The notes under the pieces were generated by a model. It had not been told where the DNA came from. It worked only from the letters and a program-made list of their open reading frames with translations, and did no database searches. A program made the translations under genes and the position numbers. Below, one piece after another: positions 23,098 to 35,350 of a DNA stretch of 64,000 nucleotides. Origin of the DNA: Trissonchulus latispiculum (lineage: Eukaryota; Nematoda; Enoplea; Enoplida; Ironidae); NCBI GenBank assembly GCA_030248195.1, contig JASAND010028116.1:91145-155144 (forward strand). The letters are read 5' to 3'. How positions within the stretch are numbered: the first letter of the stretch is position 1; each line of letters begins with the position of its first letter.

Positions 23098-23759
23098 CTG
23101 AAACTAAACAAACCAATTTAGTGCACATTTTAGTGCCAATGTTTCAGATAATCAAGTAGACACATCGGGTGTCTGTAATTTTTTATTTTTAACATGAAAT
23201 AGTAGTTTCACAATATTGAGTATTCCATTAGCAGTTTTATGGGACTGGGTGCTTGGATATGAATTGTACTTGATCGATCAAAGCACAAAGGAAGCAAATA
23301 GGCTGACATTATTACGTAATTTCGATGATAGTGATTATGGAAGTGATGAAATTACGGAAATATTACGTCAATAGTAACTTGGGTTGGTTTTCATAACACG
23401 AAACAGGTGTTTCAACAAAAAGCAACTACTGAGGCCCGTTGCGTAAAATGTATTACTTATAAATTATTAGTGATTAGTTGATTTAGTGCAGAAGGTTTGG
23501 CTGAAAGTAACTAAAGCTGTGGAAAAGCTGAGGGATATTCCATAGGTCGTTTTGTAGCTTTCGAGACCTTAACGAACTTCAAAAATGATGCATAATTAAG
23601 ATTTGGACTACACCAACGGAATAACCTTTAAAGTCGCGTTTTCTCTGATATTTGTGGTCACAACGATTGAGCAGGAGATTATGGAATTTGTTGGCCATTC
23701 ATGAATTAGTCACTGCATGATCTGCAAAATAATACCGAAAGCTGCAAAATTTGTTGGTT
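23098..23759. other. No recognisable feature
   Basis: AT-rich. An acceptor-like AAAAATTACAG on the minus strand near 23180 leads to no convincing frame. Confidence 0.35.
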
Positions 23760-23970
23760 CTATTAAAAGTTTGGCTCATTAATACTGCTGCACTAATCAA
23801 CGAATCCCTAGTTTATTGTAATACCTATCATGGAACGGGCTATAGTTATGGAGCCACACAACAAATCCGTCATTCAAAAATGTATTAATTAAAACGTATT
23901 ACGTTAGACACTTTAATTACAGTATACTTTAACCCTCAAACATATGAGTTTCTGGGGTGAAGGGGGTTAT
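23760..23970 (+). repeat. Dispersed repeat with inverted copy at 58905-59105
   Basis: Shared words in reverse order: TTTGGCTCATTAATA, TTTATTGTAATACCT, TGTATTAATTAAAA, and GAGTTTCTGGGGTGAAGGGGGTTATACTA at its end. Confidence 0.65.
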
Positions 23971-24560
23971 ACTACTCATTCGTGTCAGTCGAAATCGTAC
24001 TGATCATGTATTCAGCTTGATAGCTAGAACTATAGCAATTGTCACATATTGGTTTTAGTATGTGTCGTGATCAAATTCATATTTCATATTCTGTCTGTCC
24101 TCGACATTTTACTCGGTTGAACTTGCACATGCTGCACTAAAGACACAGGGTTTATAGAAACGTTCTTTGAGTCATGACCGATGAAAGGCTTGTTCACATT
24201 ATTTATCAACTGTCCAAAACAAATATAGTGTTGAAAGGCTTTTTGGTTCATTTTAAAAATTTTTATTTTAACAAGCAATATTCTCTGCAAAAGATTAAAT
24301 GCTGTCAGAGGAATAGTTCATAAACTGTAGGCCTGCTGCGCAGCGCGAACTAGTTTCAAGTTGAAGTTTACTTAGAATTGTAGCAAATGCCTCCCAATTT
24401 TGACCAAACCAGAGTACAAATATTTTTGTACTAAACCAATTTAACTATTACCTATACTGCATCTTCGATCAGCAGTCAAAGAATTTTCAATGTTTGCATG
24501 ATTTATCCATTAATATTGCGATTATACACATGAAAGCATGCCAACTAGACTTTGACTTTT
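23971..24560 (+). repeat. Outer left arm of the giant palindrome
   Basis: Inverted counterpart of 37317-37878: ACTCATTCGTGTCAGTCG, CTGTCCTCGACATTTTACTCG, GAAAGGCTTTTTGGTTCAT, TAGGCCTGCTGCGCAGCG all recur there in reverse complement and reverse order, with more divergence than the inner arms. Confidence 0.75.
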
Positions 24561-25065
24561 TCCTAGATAGCAATTTTCAACCAAAAAGTTGAAATTTCGT
24601 GTGTAGGTCTTTCAGGTAAGGGGCAAATTTTCCTGGGAAAATCGCAGTAGCACTGTGTACCAATCTTTCTGTACATATAAAAGCGGCGCCCTTTGAAATC
24701 GCACGGAAAATTTCAAAAAATTTTCAAGAAAAGAAAGATCTCATTAGTCCGGTTCAGAAAATATACACTTTATGGCAGCTATCTTGAAACGTTTTTGAGA
24801 TTTAAAGAAAACAATTTTGGTCAGACGTTAATATAAACCATTCTCAATGACACATTTACTCTAAGAAATAGTACGACTCTAATTAAGAGTATGGCCCTCT
24901 CTGCTATCAGAGCAAAAACTATGCTCTGTTCGCTAACGTCTGACCCTCACACACTGTTGCTGAGTTCCCTAGTCAGGACAAGACAAGGACACTTTATGCT
25001 TTTGCTTTTACTAAGAAAAGTACACACAGAAAAATGTCTTTTTCATCTACCAAACGAACACTTTC

Positions 25066-25340
25066 CTAGTTCAAATTAAAGAAAGCAAGGTCTTCTTCCA
25101 CTAGATCTTGGGAGATCTGACGAATTGTGTCTTTATTTTTCGGGAGTTTAATGTAGGACACTCCATCCACGTTGATTTCCCATTTAGCAAAGACAGGATT
25201 GGGCAAGTTGGCCTTCTGTCGTTAGTTCCCACGACCATCATCAGGAGATACCGATCTCTTCCTTTTATATCGTACGCCCTTGACTGTTACTTCCTGCCGT
25301 AGATATAAGACGTGTCGAATTTCTCTTCAGTAAGCGACAT
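25066..25340 (-). pseudogene. Coding remnant in left palindrome arm
   Basis: Minus strand, after TTTGATTTGCAG: ATG-SLTEEKF start, an early stop, then in another frame a well-formed segment (ANLPNPVFAKWEINVDG, IRQISQDLVEEDL) to TAG at 25066-25068. Interrupted by a frame change and an internal TAA. The mirrored copy at 32676-32928 has different defects, so the pair derives from one intact exon. Function unknown; it could belong to an autonomous ancestor of the repeat or to a host gene. Confidence 0.45.
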
Positions 25341-25849
25341 CTGCAAATCAAACACGTAAAGGTTCAGGAAATGTCTCAAAAATCTAGATGAAATCAGTCA
25401 ATCAATCCGTCAATCAAGTCATAGAGAGTACAGCCTCAAAGTGAATGACAAAGTAATTGGTAAAGTAAGCCGAAACTTTTGATTTCTACAGCTAACTTGC
25501 GCAGACTTGGTCGTTTACCGATGAAGCATATGAACTTTATTAGAGATGCATTAATTTTTATCGCTGTAGTATAAATATTGTTTATTGACTGGTAATAAAT
25601 TAGCGTCATCATCAAAAAAAGCCAAATGAAAAGCGCTCGAAAATGAGTTTGAAAGTGTACGCAATTCATAAAGTATTAACTGTAAATTACAAAGTTTAAG
25701 CTTAAACATCACATGCCAAAACATAATGATTATTGATTGCTATTGATAGCTATAACTGGATGTTAGCATTAGTGTATGTGCAAGCCATATCAACAATAGT
25801 TGATCAAGATCAATGGATCCGAATATAAAATCTTAAAATCGTTATACGG

Positions 25850-26060
25850 ATGAAGCATCAAGTATATGGTATACTGCCAATATACTTGCAGATGGTAAGC
25901 AAGAGACTGTGAAATGGAATCTGGGCCTCCAAGGCCTTAGCGACCATCGAGGCCGTGTAACGGGGCGGTACTTCAGGCCGGCCCCGGATCGGATCCGCAG
26001 TCTGGATTGGCCCCGGCCATGCAAATTTGCTAACGGAGTAATCCTAGCTGGTATGCACTA
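25850..26060 (+). other. GC-rich patch, open on both strands
   Basis: In very AT-rich surroundings, 25920-26020 is strongly GC-rich (GGCCGGCCCCGGATCGGATC). A plus frame of about 75 codons (including ADGKQETVKWNLG) and a minus frame of 60 codons both cross it, and both are kept in the mirrored copy at 31990-32180. Coding status is undecided. Confidence 0.3.
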
Positions 26061-26700
26061 AGTCTAAACTATTGATAACACTAGTATGCTTTTACCTCGG
26101 CCTAAAACACTGATTTGAATTTGCTCTTATATTCGTGTGCGACCTTTTAGCGTGAATCTATTTAAAATCTGGGTTGACTCGGAAGAAAACTAGAATCTTT
26201 GTATGACGTTTATTGGAAATTGAAATTGGAATGTCGCAATTAGTTTATAGGGACGATATCCAAAGCAAAATTAGATTCGATCCAAAGAAAATTAGAAACT
26301 GGTTATTTAGCATTGTCTATTTAACAAAGACGAAATTTTAGTCGTGTTGTGTGTAAAACTAAAGTGCTCCTTGAATTTAATTAATTAATTTAATTAATGT
26401 TTTACTATTGTTTCTGAAGTATTTGCTCAGCCAAATACTTAATAAAAATGATGTTTCCAGTTGTTTCGTGTATTTGCGCGCATTTTCACATAGAATATGG
26501 CTAACGAGAATTTAAGTTGATTTGCGTTTGTTGCTACACTAACGAGTGTACTTTCTGTAATAGTATACTGATCAATCAACGTCCTTTCTGTGAAACTGTG
26601 CCAACTGCCAACTTACATTCTAAGAAAGTATGCTCGTGCTAACTTACTTTCTCAAAAACTCAGTTAGAATGTTTACTGTTCCTTTAACGTCCTTTCACAG

Positions 26701-26874
26701 TATGTTGGTCCGCTGTTGGCACGGATTCTCCTAAACTCTTTATCAGCCCAAAAGGAGTTATTTGAAAGACGCATAACGGAAAATATTGAAGACAATGTTT
26801 TATTTATACTTGATGGACACATAGTCCCATTGCACATTTTGCCCACGCCTATTTGTTTAAGCAAGAGTATATAA
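26701..26874 (+). CDS. Candidate last exon in left palindrome arm
   Basis: After CCTTTCACAG, 57 codons open in phase 0 (LLARILLNSLSAQKELFERR, NVLFILDGHIVPLHI) and stop at a TAA formed by the transposon end CAAGAGTATATAA. The mirrored copy 31147-31320 keeps the frame. Helix-rich, family unknown. The coding end thus lies inside the repeat terminus. Confidence 0.35.
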   Translation, partial: YVGPLLARILLNSLSAQKELFERRITENIEDNVLFILDGHIVPLHILPTPICLSKSI

Positions 26875-28909
26875 TATAAGACTGTGCCCAAGCACAGTCT
26901 ATGTTAGCAGAGCAAAACATATTCTCGGCTCGTCAACCCCCCCCCCACAAACCAGACCCTATTGACCCCCTCGCTAATCAGTACCTAGTATACTCACTCG
27001 CTCTACTTTTATGTGTTTAAGCTCGAAAACACTAGCAGTGTTGTTAGCGAATCATTTGCCTGCTTCGAGCTTTAGAACAAGAACAACTACAAATTATTTT
27101 GGCAAAACTGAGTCCTCAAAAAATTCGAGAGATTTCCTGCAGAATGAAAATTCGCAGAGTGACGTTTGTCAATGCCGAAGTGAAGCTATGCCTACGTTCT
27201 AAAGCTCGAAAACACAACACATTCTTAATTGTAAATATTTAGGGGTATTTCCAACGTTTACACCGTTATTAACATTTCACAATTTTCCTTGGAGTATAGT
27301 TTGATTATGATAATGAAGTTGAATTCAGCTTCAAAATCAGCATATACTTGTAATATTATCAGTTATTAAGCTTTCTAAGCTATACAACATACTTCTACAG
27401 ATACATCGGTGGTGTCAGCCCGATAATTTAAACAAGCCAGAAAGAATGTCTGCACACACAGACCGACCAAGCCAATTATGGGCAAGCAGAAAAAATCCTA
27501 TTAAATAAACTCTGAATAACATTAACAAATTTGTGTTCTTTAATTAACAAACAAACATTAATTAACAAACAAGTGTTCTATAAATTATCTGACTGTAATA
27601 AAGCTTCAGTAGCTGGGACTTCTCAAAGCACAGGATCTTTTCCAATCTACCTCAAGTTTTGAAATTTTAAGTCGGCAAATCGTCAAATTTATCAAAAAGT
27701 GCGAAACCTCCTTTGTTTTATTTTACGCCTGGTCCGTACGGACACAAGAAGGGGCACCATGCTGGACTATTGGTAAATATTTGTGTGCACTTTCAGCTCT
27801 TACGAACTAGATAACATTTCACAAGTTGCACTGGATTATTACTTCTGCTTGGATTGTATCGTACTTTTGAACATCCAACCAAGGAGAGTAATATCAGTAT
27901 CGCTGTATTTCTGAGCCGTATATTGTAGTCAGTGCAGCAAAATCAATTTGTGAACTAACACTAACCGAAAAAGCTACAACTTTCCTGTTTACAATGTGCT
28001 TCATGGACTGTTTGGCAACAAACAGTGGTTGTCTCTAGCCTAGAAAGCTAGAAAGAAAGAAGCAGAACGGCATGTAAGTATTTTTCCAAGCCAGTCGGCC
28101 TGACATGCTTGTCCAGCTTCGCCGACCAACCAGGCCTTTAGTTTTGTTTTTCTCCCAGACAGAGTCGAGATTCCATTTCCAAGTCAGAATATACTTTTGT
28201 ATTTCTGCTTGAGGCAAATATGCTATATAAGACGCAAAACATAAACAGAAATAAATAAACAAAATAAACATAAATGAGCCAGTAGGGGAAGCCGAACAAG
28301 CAAAACAACAACAATATCAACGAAAAGACTGCACATATCAGGCACGTTCACAGTTGGCTGTCCATGCCAAACCGGCCAACCTCAATTGAATGCTCCAGGT
28401 CGGCGGGTTAAAATCGACCGGTGGTAAACTCTACAGGTTGACTAGTCATTTCCGGATCTTTCTTCATTTTCTATTGCAGTGCGAAATTTAATGCCAAAAG
28501 CGGATTGTGCGGTGCCTCGGATGTCAGACGATCCAGCCTAAGCTCAACAGATCAAACTCATTGGTAGTGATAATTTTGCTTGAGTTGACAAATTTTTATA
28601 ATGATGTGCTTTATCATGACATTGTCTATTGAGATATTATTTTTTAGTAGTATTTTTAGTAGTATAGTATTTTCAACATACTCATCTTGGAGGGGATGCC
28701 CACGATGAAAATCATTTAGACAACGGATGTCGCTCATTTACACACACAATTTATTCTTACATATCTTATATAGTAAATTTGGATTGCATTAGTTTTTAAT
28801 TACTTCGTTCGCTTCTCCGGAAATTACGAGCTATAACACAGTGCGATTTGAATATGAGGAAAAAGAGGCCAAACAGCAGCAAGGTTTCCGTGTATTAATT
28901 TCCGTTATG

Positions 28910-29110
28910 TTAACTTTGGATTATGCCACACAGTCGCATTGCAAATCTGTCGATGGCAGCGTTTAGCGCAAAACTCCGGTATAGTCTCCAGTCACCCTCT
29001 AGATCCCCTCTAGGCCTTGTTAGAAGACCTTTACCAAGAGTTCATAATTGCACTATACCTCCATACGACAGATGTGCAAGCCACTAGTGTGGCTCCTCAT
29101 CTAGGGATTG
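28910..29110. other. Spacer of the giant palindrome
   Basis: About 200 bp without self-complementarity between the two arms; would be the loop of a cruciform or hairpin. Confidence 0.8.
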
Positions 29111-31146
29111 CATAACGGAAATTAATACACGGAAACGCAAGCTGCTGTTTGGCCTCTTTTCCTCATATTCCAAATCGCACTGTGTTATAGCTCGTAATTT
29201 CCGGAGAAGCAGACAAAGTAATTAAAAACTAATGCAATCCAAATTTACTATATAAGATATGTAAGAATAAATGTGTGTGTAAATGAGCGACATCCGTTGT
29301 CTAAATGATTTTCATCGTGGGCATCCCCTCAAGATGAGTATGTTGAAAATACTATACTACTAAAAATACTACTAAAAAATAATATCTCAATAGACAATGT
29401 CATGATAAAGCACATCATTATAAAAATTTGTCAACTCAAGCAAAATTATCACTACCAATGAGTTTGATCTGTTGAGCTTAGGCTGGATCGTCTGACATCC
29501 GAGGCACCGCACAATCCGCTTTTTGGCATTAAATTTCGCACTGCAATAGAAAATGAAGAAAGATCCGGAAATGACTAGCCAACCTGTAGAGTTTGCCACC
29601 GGCCGATTTTAACCCGCCGACATGGAGCATCCAATTGAGGTTGGCCGGTTTGGCATGGGTAGTCAACTGTGAACGTGCCTGATCTGTGCAGTCTTTTTGT
29701 TGATATTTTTGTTGTTTTTCTTGTTCGGCTTCCCCTACTGGCTCATTTATGTTTATTTTGTTTATTTATTTCTGTTTATGTTTTGCGTCTTATATAGCAT
29801 ATTTGCCTCAAGCAGAAATACAAAAGTATATTCTGACTTGGAAATGGAATCTCGACTCTGTCTGGGAGAAAACAAAAACTAAAGGCCTGGTTGGTCGGCG
29901 AAGCTGGACAAGCATGTCAGGCCGACTGGCTTGGAAAAATACTTACATGCCGTTCTGCTTCTTTCTTTCTAGCTTTCTAGGCTAGAGACAACCACTGTTT
30001 GTTGCCAAACAGTCCATGAAGCACATTGTAAACAGGAAAGTTGTAGCTTTTTCGGTTAGTGTTAGTTCACAAATTGATTTTGCTGCACTGACTACAATAT
30101 ACGGCTCAGAAATACAGCGATACTGATATTACTCTCCTTGGTTGGATGTTCAAAAAGTACGATACAATCCAAGCAGAAGTAATAATCCAGTGCAACTTGT
30201 GAAATGTTATCTAGTTCGTAAGAGCTGAAAGTGCACACAAATATTTACCAATAGTCCAGCATGGTGCCCCTTCTTGTGTCCGTACGGACCAGGCGTAAAT
30301 AAAACAAAGGAGGTTTCGCACTTTTTGATAAATTTGACGATTTGCCGACTTAAAATTTCAAAACTTGAGGTAGATTGGAAAAGATCCTGTGCTTTGAGAA
30401 GTCCCAGCTACTGAAGCTTTATTACAGTCAGATAATTTATAGAACACTTGTTTGTTAATTAATGTTTGTTTGTTAATTAAAGAACACAAATTTGTTAATG
30501 TTATTCAGAGTTTATTTAATAGGATTTTTTCTGCTTGCCCATAATTGGCTTGGTCGGTCTGTGTGTGCAGACATTCTTTCTGGCTTGTTTAAATTATCGG
30601 GCTGACACCACCGATGTATCTGTAGAAGTATGTTGTATAGCTTAGAAAGCTTAATAACTGATAATATTACAAGTATATGCTGATTTTGAAGCTGAATTCA
30701 ACTTCATTATCATAATCAAACTATACTCCAAGGAAAATTGTGAAATGTTAATAACGGTGTAAACGTTGGAAATACCCCTAAATATTTACAATTAAGAATG
30801 TGTTGTGTTTTCGAGCTTTAGAACGTAGGCATAGCTTCACTTCGGCATTGACAAACGTCACTCTGCGAATTTTCATTCTGCAGGAAATCTCTCGAATTTT
30901 TTGAGGACTCAGTTTTGCCAAAATAATTTGTAGTTGTTCTTGTTCTAAAGCTCGAAGCAGGCAAATGATTCGCTAACAACACTGCTAGTGTTTTCGAGCT
31001 TAAACACATAAAAGTAGAGCGAGTGAGTATACTAGGTACTGATTAGCGAGGGGGTCAATAGGGTCTGGTTTGTGGGGGGGGGGGTTGACGAGCCGAGAAT
31101 ATGTTTTGCTCTGCTAACATAGACTGTGCTTGGGCACAGTCTTATA

Positions 31147-31320
31147 TTATATACTCTTGCTTAAACAAATAGGCGTGGGCAAAATGTGCAATGGGACTAT
31201 GTGTCCATCAAGTATAAATAAAACATTGTCTTCAATATTTTCCGTTATGCGTCTTTCAAATAACTCCTTTTGGGCTGATAAAGAGTTTAGGAGAATCCGT
31301 GCCAACAGCGGACCAACATA
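31147..31320 (-). CDS. Candidate last exon in right palindrome arm
   Basis: Mirror of 26701-26874: 57 codons plus TAA after CCTTTCACAG, with the stop again inside the CAAGAGTATATAA terminus. Preservation of the frame in both arms may reflect recent duplication rather than selection. Confidence 0.33.
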   Translation of the reverse strand, partial: YVGPLLARILLNSLSAQKELFERRITENIEDNVLFILDGHIVPLHILPTPICLSKSI

Positions 31321-32675
31321 CTGTGAAAGGACGTTAAAGGAACAGCATACATTCTAACTGAGTTTTTGAGAAAGTAAGTTAGCACGAGCATACTTTCTTA
31401 GAATGTAAGTTGGCAGTTGGCACAGTTTCACAGAAAGGACGTTGATTGATCAGTATACTTTCACAGAAAGTACATTCGTTAGTGTAGCAACAAACGCAAA
31501 TCAACTTAAATTCTCGTTAGCCATATTCTATTTGAAAATGCGCGTAAATACACGAAACAACTGGTAACATCATTTTTATTAAGTATTTGGCTGAGCAAAT
31601 ACTTCAGAAACAATAGTAAAACATTAATTAAATTAATTAATTAAATTCAAGGAGCACTTTAGTTTTACACACAACACGACTAATATTTCGTCTTTGTTAA
31701 ATAGACAATGCTAAATAACCAGTTTCTAATTTTCTTTGGATCTAATCTAATTTTGCTTTGGATATGATCCCCATAAACTAATTGCGACATTCCAATTTCA
31801 ATTTCCAATAAACGCCATACAAAGATTCTAGATTCCTTCCGAGTCAACACAGATTTTAAATAGATTCACACTAAAAGGTCGCACACGAATAAAAGAGCAA
31901 ATTCAAATCAGTGTTTTAGGACGAGGTAAAAACATACTAGTGTTATCAATAGTTTAGACTTAGTGCACAGCAGCTAGGATTGCTCCGTTAGCAAATTTGC
32001 ATGGCCGGGGCCAGTCCAGACTGCGGATCCGATCCGGGGCCGGCCTCAAGTACCGCCCCGTTACACGGCCTCGATGGTCCCAAAGGCCTTGGCGGCCCAG
32101 ATTCCATTTCACAGTCTCTTGCTTACCATCTGCAAGTATATTGGCAGTATACCATATACTTGATGCTTCATCCGTATAACGATTTTAAGACTTTATATTC
32201 GAATCCGTTGATCGTGATAACTATTGTTGATATAGCTTGCACATACACTAATGCTAACATCCAGTTATAGCTATCAATAGCAATCAATAATCATTATGTT
32301 TTGGCATTTGATGTTTGCGCTTAAACTATGTAATTTACAGTTAATACTTTATGAATTGCGTACACTTTCAAATTCATTTTCGAGCGCTTTTCATTTGGCT
32401 TTTTTGATGACGCTAATTTATTTCCAGTCAATAAACAATATTGATACTACAGCGATAAAAATTAATGCATCTCTAATAAAGTTCATATGCTTCATCGGTA
32501 AACGACCAAGTCTGCGCAAGTTAGCTGTAGAAATCAAAAGTTCTGGCTTACTTTACTAATTACTTTGTCATTCACTTTGAGGCTGTACTCTCTATATCTT
32601 GAATGACGGATTGATTGACTGATTTCATCTAGATTTTTGAGACATTTCCTGAACCTTTACGTGTTTGATTTGCAG

Positions 32676-32928
32676 ATGTCGCTTGCTGAAGAGAAATTCG
32701 ACTCGTCTTATCTACGGCAGGAAGGGCGTATGATATAAAAGGAAGAGATCGGTATCTCCTGATGATGGTCGTGGGAACTAGCGACAGAAGGCCAACTTGC
32801 CCAATCCTGTCTTCTCTAAATGGGAAATCAACGTGGATGGAGTGTCCAGCATTAAACTCTCGAAAAATAAAGATGCAATTCGTCAGATCTCCCAAGATCT
32901 AGTGGAAGTGGATCTTAATTTGAACTAG
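32676..32928 (+). pseudogene. Coding remnant in right palindrome arm
   Basis: Mirror of 25066-25340: starts ATG after TTTGATTTGCAG, frame lost after about 20 codons, later segment ANLPNPVFSKWEINVDG...ISQDLVEVDLNLN ending at TAG 32926-32928 in another frame. Confidence 0.45.
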
Positions 32929-33426
32929 GAAAGTGTTCGTTTGGTAGATGAAAAAGACATTTTTCTGTGTGTACTATTCTTAGTAAAAGCAAAAGCATAA
33001 AGGGTCCTTGTCTTGTCCTGACTAGGGAACTCAGCAACAGTGTGTGAGGGTCAGACGTTAGCGAACAGAGCATAGTTTTTGCTCTGATAGCAGAGAGGGC
33101 CATACTCTTACTTACGAGTCGTACTATTGCTTAGAGTAAATGTGTCATTGAGAATAGTTTATATTAACGTCTGACCAGAATTGTTTTCTTTAAATCTCAA
33201 AAACGTTTCAAGATAGCTACCGTAAAGTATATATTTTCTGAACCGGACTAATGACATCTTTCTTTTCTTGAAAAATTTTTTGAAATTTCCCTTGCGATTT
33301 CAAAGGGCGCCGCTTTTATATGTACAGAAAGATTGGTACACAGTGCTACCGCGATTTTTCCAGGAAAATTTGCCCCTTAACTGAAAGACCTACACACGAA
33401 ATTTAAACTTTTTGGTTGAAAATTGC

Positions 33427-33906
33427 GTGAGTTATTTCATTTTTTGATTTTCAAAATCCTTTGATCTTTGCCGCTTTTTCGACTTTGACTGGCCACTACT
33501 CGTGACTCGCTCAGTGGAAAACTTTTTCAATTAGATTTTCAGGACCGCTTAGGCGTCAGCTTTGACCTAATATATGTGGTATTTCAAAATTTGTAAGTAG
33601 ATTTTTTCGAAAAATACCATTTTTGACCCAAAATTTCGCCTTAGCGATTCTAGCAAAATTGAGTAAAAGTAGCATAATCATAAAGCTCAATCTGAGGTGA
33701 ATACAACGATATAAAGCTTGTGTGGCTACGTCTTATACAAAACGCATTGAACCCTACTTTTGGTGGCGAATCTTCCCCTCTCAGTTGCGTTCACTATTTT
33801 TGGCTTGTACACCAAAAGCAATTATTCTGCTCAAACTTTAAGAATAACATTGGTCTACTTGTATAAGGAAAAGTCAGCACTAGTCGGTTAAGTATTTCGC
33901 GTTTTA
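33427..33906. other. No recognisable feature
   Basis: Start of the 3.9 kb that has no partner in the left arm; A/T-run DNA. Confidence 0.4.
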
Positions 33907-34113
33907 TTATTGAGAAGCATCATTGGGAAGCAGTGGTGCCATTACATTCCCATTGAAAACTATGTGGCAAATATCATATATTGTGTAACGATACTTGCTT
34001 GCATCTTTGCCCATTCCAGGACCCGTTTTGGCAGATAAAACCTTCCTTGTATTTTTGCTGCAAAAAGAACTTTTGTCCATGTAGGCACAGTCCGTACCAT
34101 TGTTAAAACCAAA
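33907..34113 (-). CDS. Candidate last exon, unknown protein
   Basis: Minus strand, 68 codons plus TAA (33907-33909), directly after the acceptor-like GACTGTTTAG, phase 0. The peptide looks like folded protein (GTDCAYMDKSSFCSKNTRKV, YRYTIYDICHIVFNGNVM) with three Cys, possibly extracellular. Length, composition and border together make this one of the better exon candidates; family not recognised. Confidence 0.4.
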   Translation of the reverse strand, partial: FGFNNGTDCAYMDKSSFCSKNTRKVLSAKTGPGMGKDASKYRYTIYDICHIVFNGNVMAPLLPNDASQ

Positions 34114-34670
34114 CTAAACAGTCTACTTCCATTTTCGGAATTTGCATCTTGTTGAGACAGTGGAAGGATTAGCAGTATTTCGTTCGACCGCCAATTCCCA
34201 TCAGGTTCTGGAAGTCAAGCTGGCTCGCTTTCTACAGGTTAAGTCAGTTGACTGGAGAAACAAAGAAATTTAGTGTGAATACACAGTATTAATATCAATT
34301 AAAGAAGGTTTAAGGAGAAAATAACGTTTATTCGGTGGAAACAGCACATGTTTCGGTAAATATTTCCAAAAAGAAAAAGTGATAAAATAAAAAAATGGCA
34401 CAAAGTGATACTGCCACCTTTCATCCAGATGGAAGCCCCTTGAACGTTTCATACCAAAGTTTCTTTCATGTTGCGCTGACTAAAGAAATCTATTCTAAGA
34501 TTAAATCAGATACGTACCGCATAGAGAATGTTCAAAGCAAGTACTATATGATATAGCAAGCACTTAGTAGTGTTAATTAGAGTCAACCAGTATTGATGAA
34601 GAAAAAGTATTGCTGCTTTAATTATTTCTAATTATTTGTATTAACTGAATTTTGCATCTTGTTTAGGCAG

Positions 34671-34827
34671 TGTGGCGAGCAGCATTTCTCTTGAGGAAAC
34701 CATTCGCGTTCTATGTGCGACGCCAGAAATTTCAAGTTATCATGCAAGTTATATCCTGATGACACGACGGTACCGAGTTGACACCTACCAGGAACTTATT
34801 TGCGGAGGGCACGAGGCTCTCATTTAG
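34671..34827 (+). CDS. Candidate exon after duplicated acceptor region
   Basis: After GCATCTTGTTTAGGCAG, 51 codons read open to TAG 34825-34827 (VASSISLEETIRVLCATPEI, MTRRYRVDTYQEL). A second frame is open for 29 codons. A similar acceptor and exon start occurs at 34146-34190 (GCATCTTGTTGAGACAG), whose exon-like stretch ends at a good donor, ACAG|GTTAAGT, near 34238, suggesting an exon duplication. The frame ends 8 bp before a palindrome-family fragment. Confidence 0.33.
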
Positions 34828-34835
34828 GGATGGTG

Positions 34836-34925
34836 CAACCGTTAGCGAACAGAGCATAGTTTTGGCCTCGGATAACAGAGACCAGGCTTAGCGGCATGCT
34901 CTCATACTATGTACTCTTGATAGAA
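34836..34925 (-). repeat. Fragment of the CAAGAGTA palindrome family
   Basis: AACCGTTAGCGAACAGAGCATAG ... TACTATGTACTCTTG matches the family right end. Confidence 0.6.
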
Positions 34926-35350
34926 CTGACTAAGAACAAAATAAAATATTTTATTGCATTACATATGAGGTTGCATCATAAACTTCTGAGTCTTTGCTTC
35001 GGAATTAGAATTTTTTAATTATACACAGCAATCGGCTCTGTATGCCAGTCAGACGAAAGTTGATATAACTGTTTTTAACCAAAGAACTGTCATTGTTGTG
35101 CTATATTTTGGTTGAAATTTGTTTCTATTTAGTGTGTTATTGGTTGCTGTTATTGCTTTTGTTTTATTAGATTGAACTAAATCATATACAATAAGATTGA
35201 TTACCGTTAAATTCAGTTTTCAATGAATTTCAGCTTAGCTTCTTGAATCCGGTTTTATCAAGTCTTACTGTTTGCTGAAGCTGCTCTAATGCATTTGAAC
35301 ACTATGGTTTAGTATTTAATAATTATGTTCTTTATTGAATTTGATAATGG

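Larger units (their letters stand above)
24570..28909 (+). repeat. Inner left arm (4.34 kb) of the giant palindrome
   Basis: Pairs with 29111-33426 as reverse complement over its whole length, from GCAATTTTCAACCAAAAAG at the outer edge to CCGTTATG at the inner edge, with a spacer of about 200 bp. Scattered substitutions and small indels (for example CTCCAAGGCCTTAGCG against CGCCAAGGCCTTTGGG) show a true, slightly aged duplication. Blocks of the CAAGAGTA family occur at 24886-24960 and 26866-26960. It holds coding remnants at 25066-25340 and 26701-26874. Confidence 0.92.
29111..33426 (-). repeat. Inner right arm (4.32 kb) of the giant palindrome
   Basis: Reverse complement of 24570-28909. Mirrored family blocks at 31020-31163 and 33045-33115. 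Beyond 33426 the symmetry stops and resumes at 37317. Confidence 0.92.

Noticed and set aside
24570..33426. Palindrome as a pure assembly mirror
   Set aside because: The arms differ by many scattered substitutions and small indels, which a mirrored join would not create; long reads are still needed.
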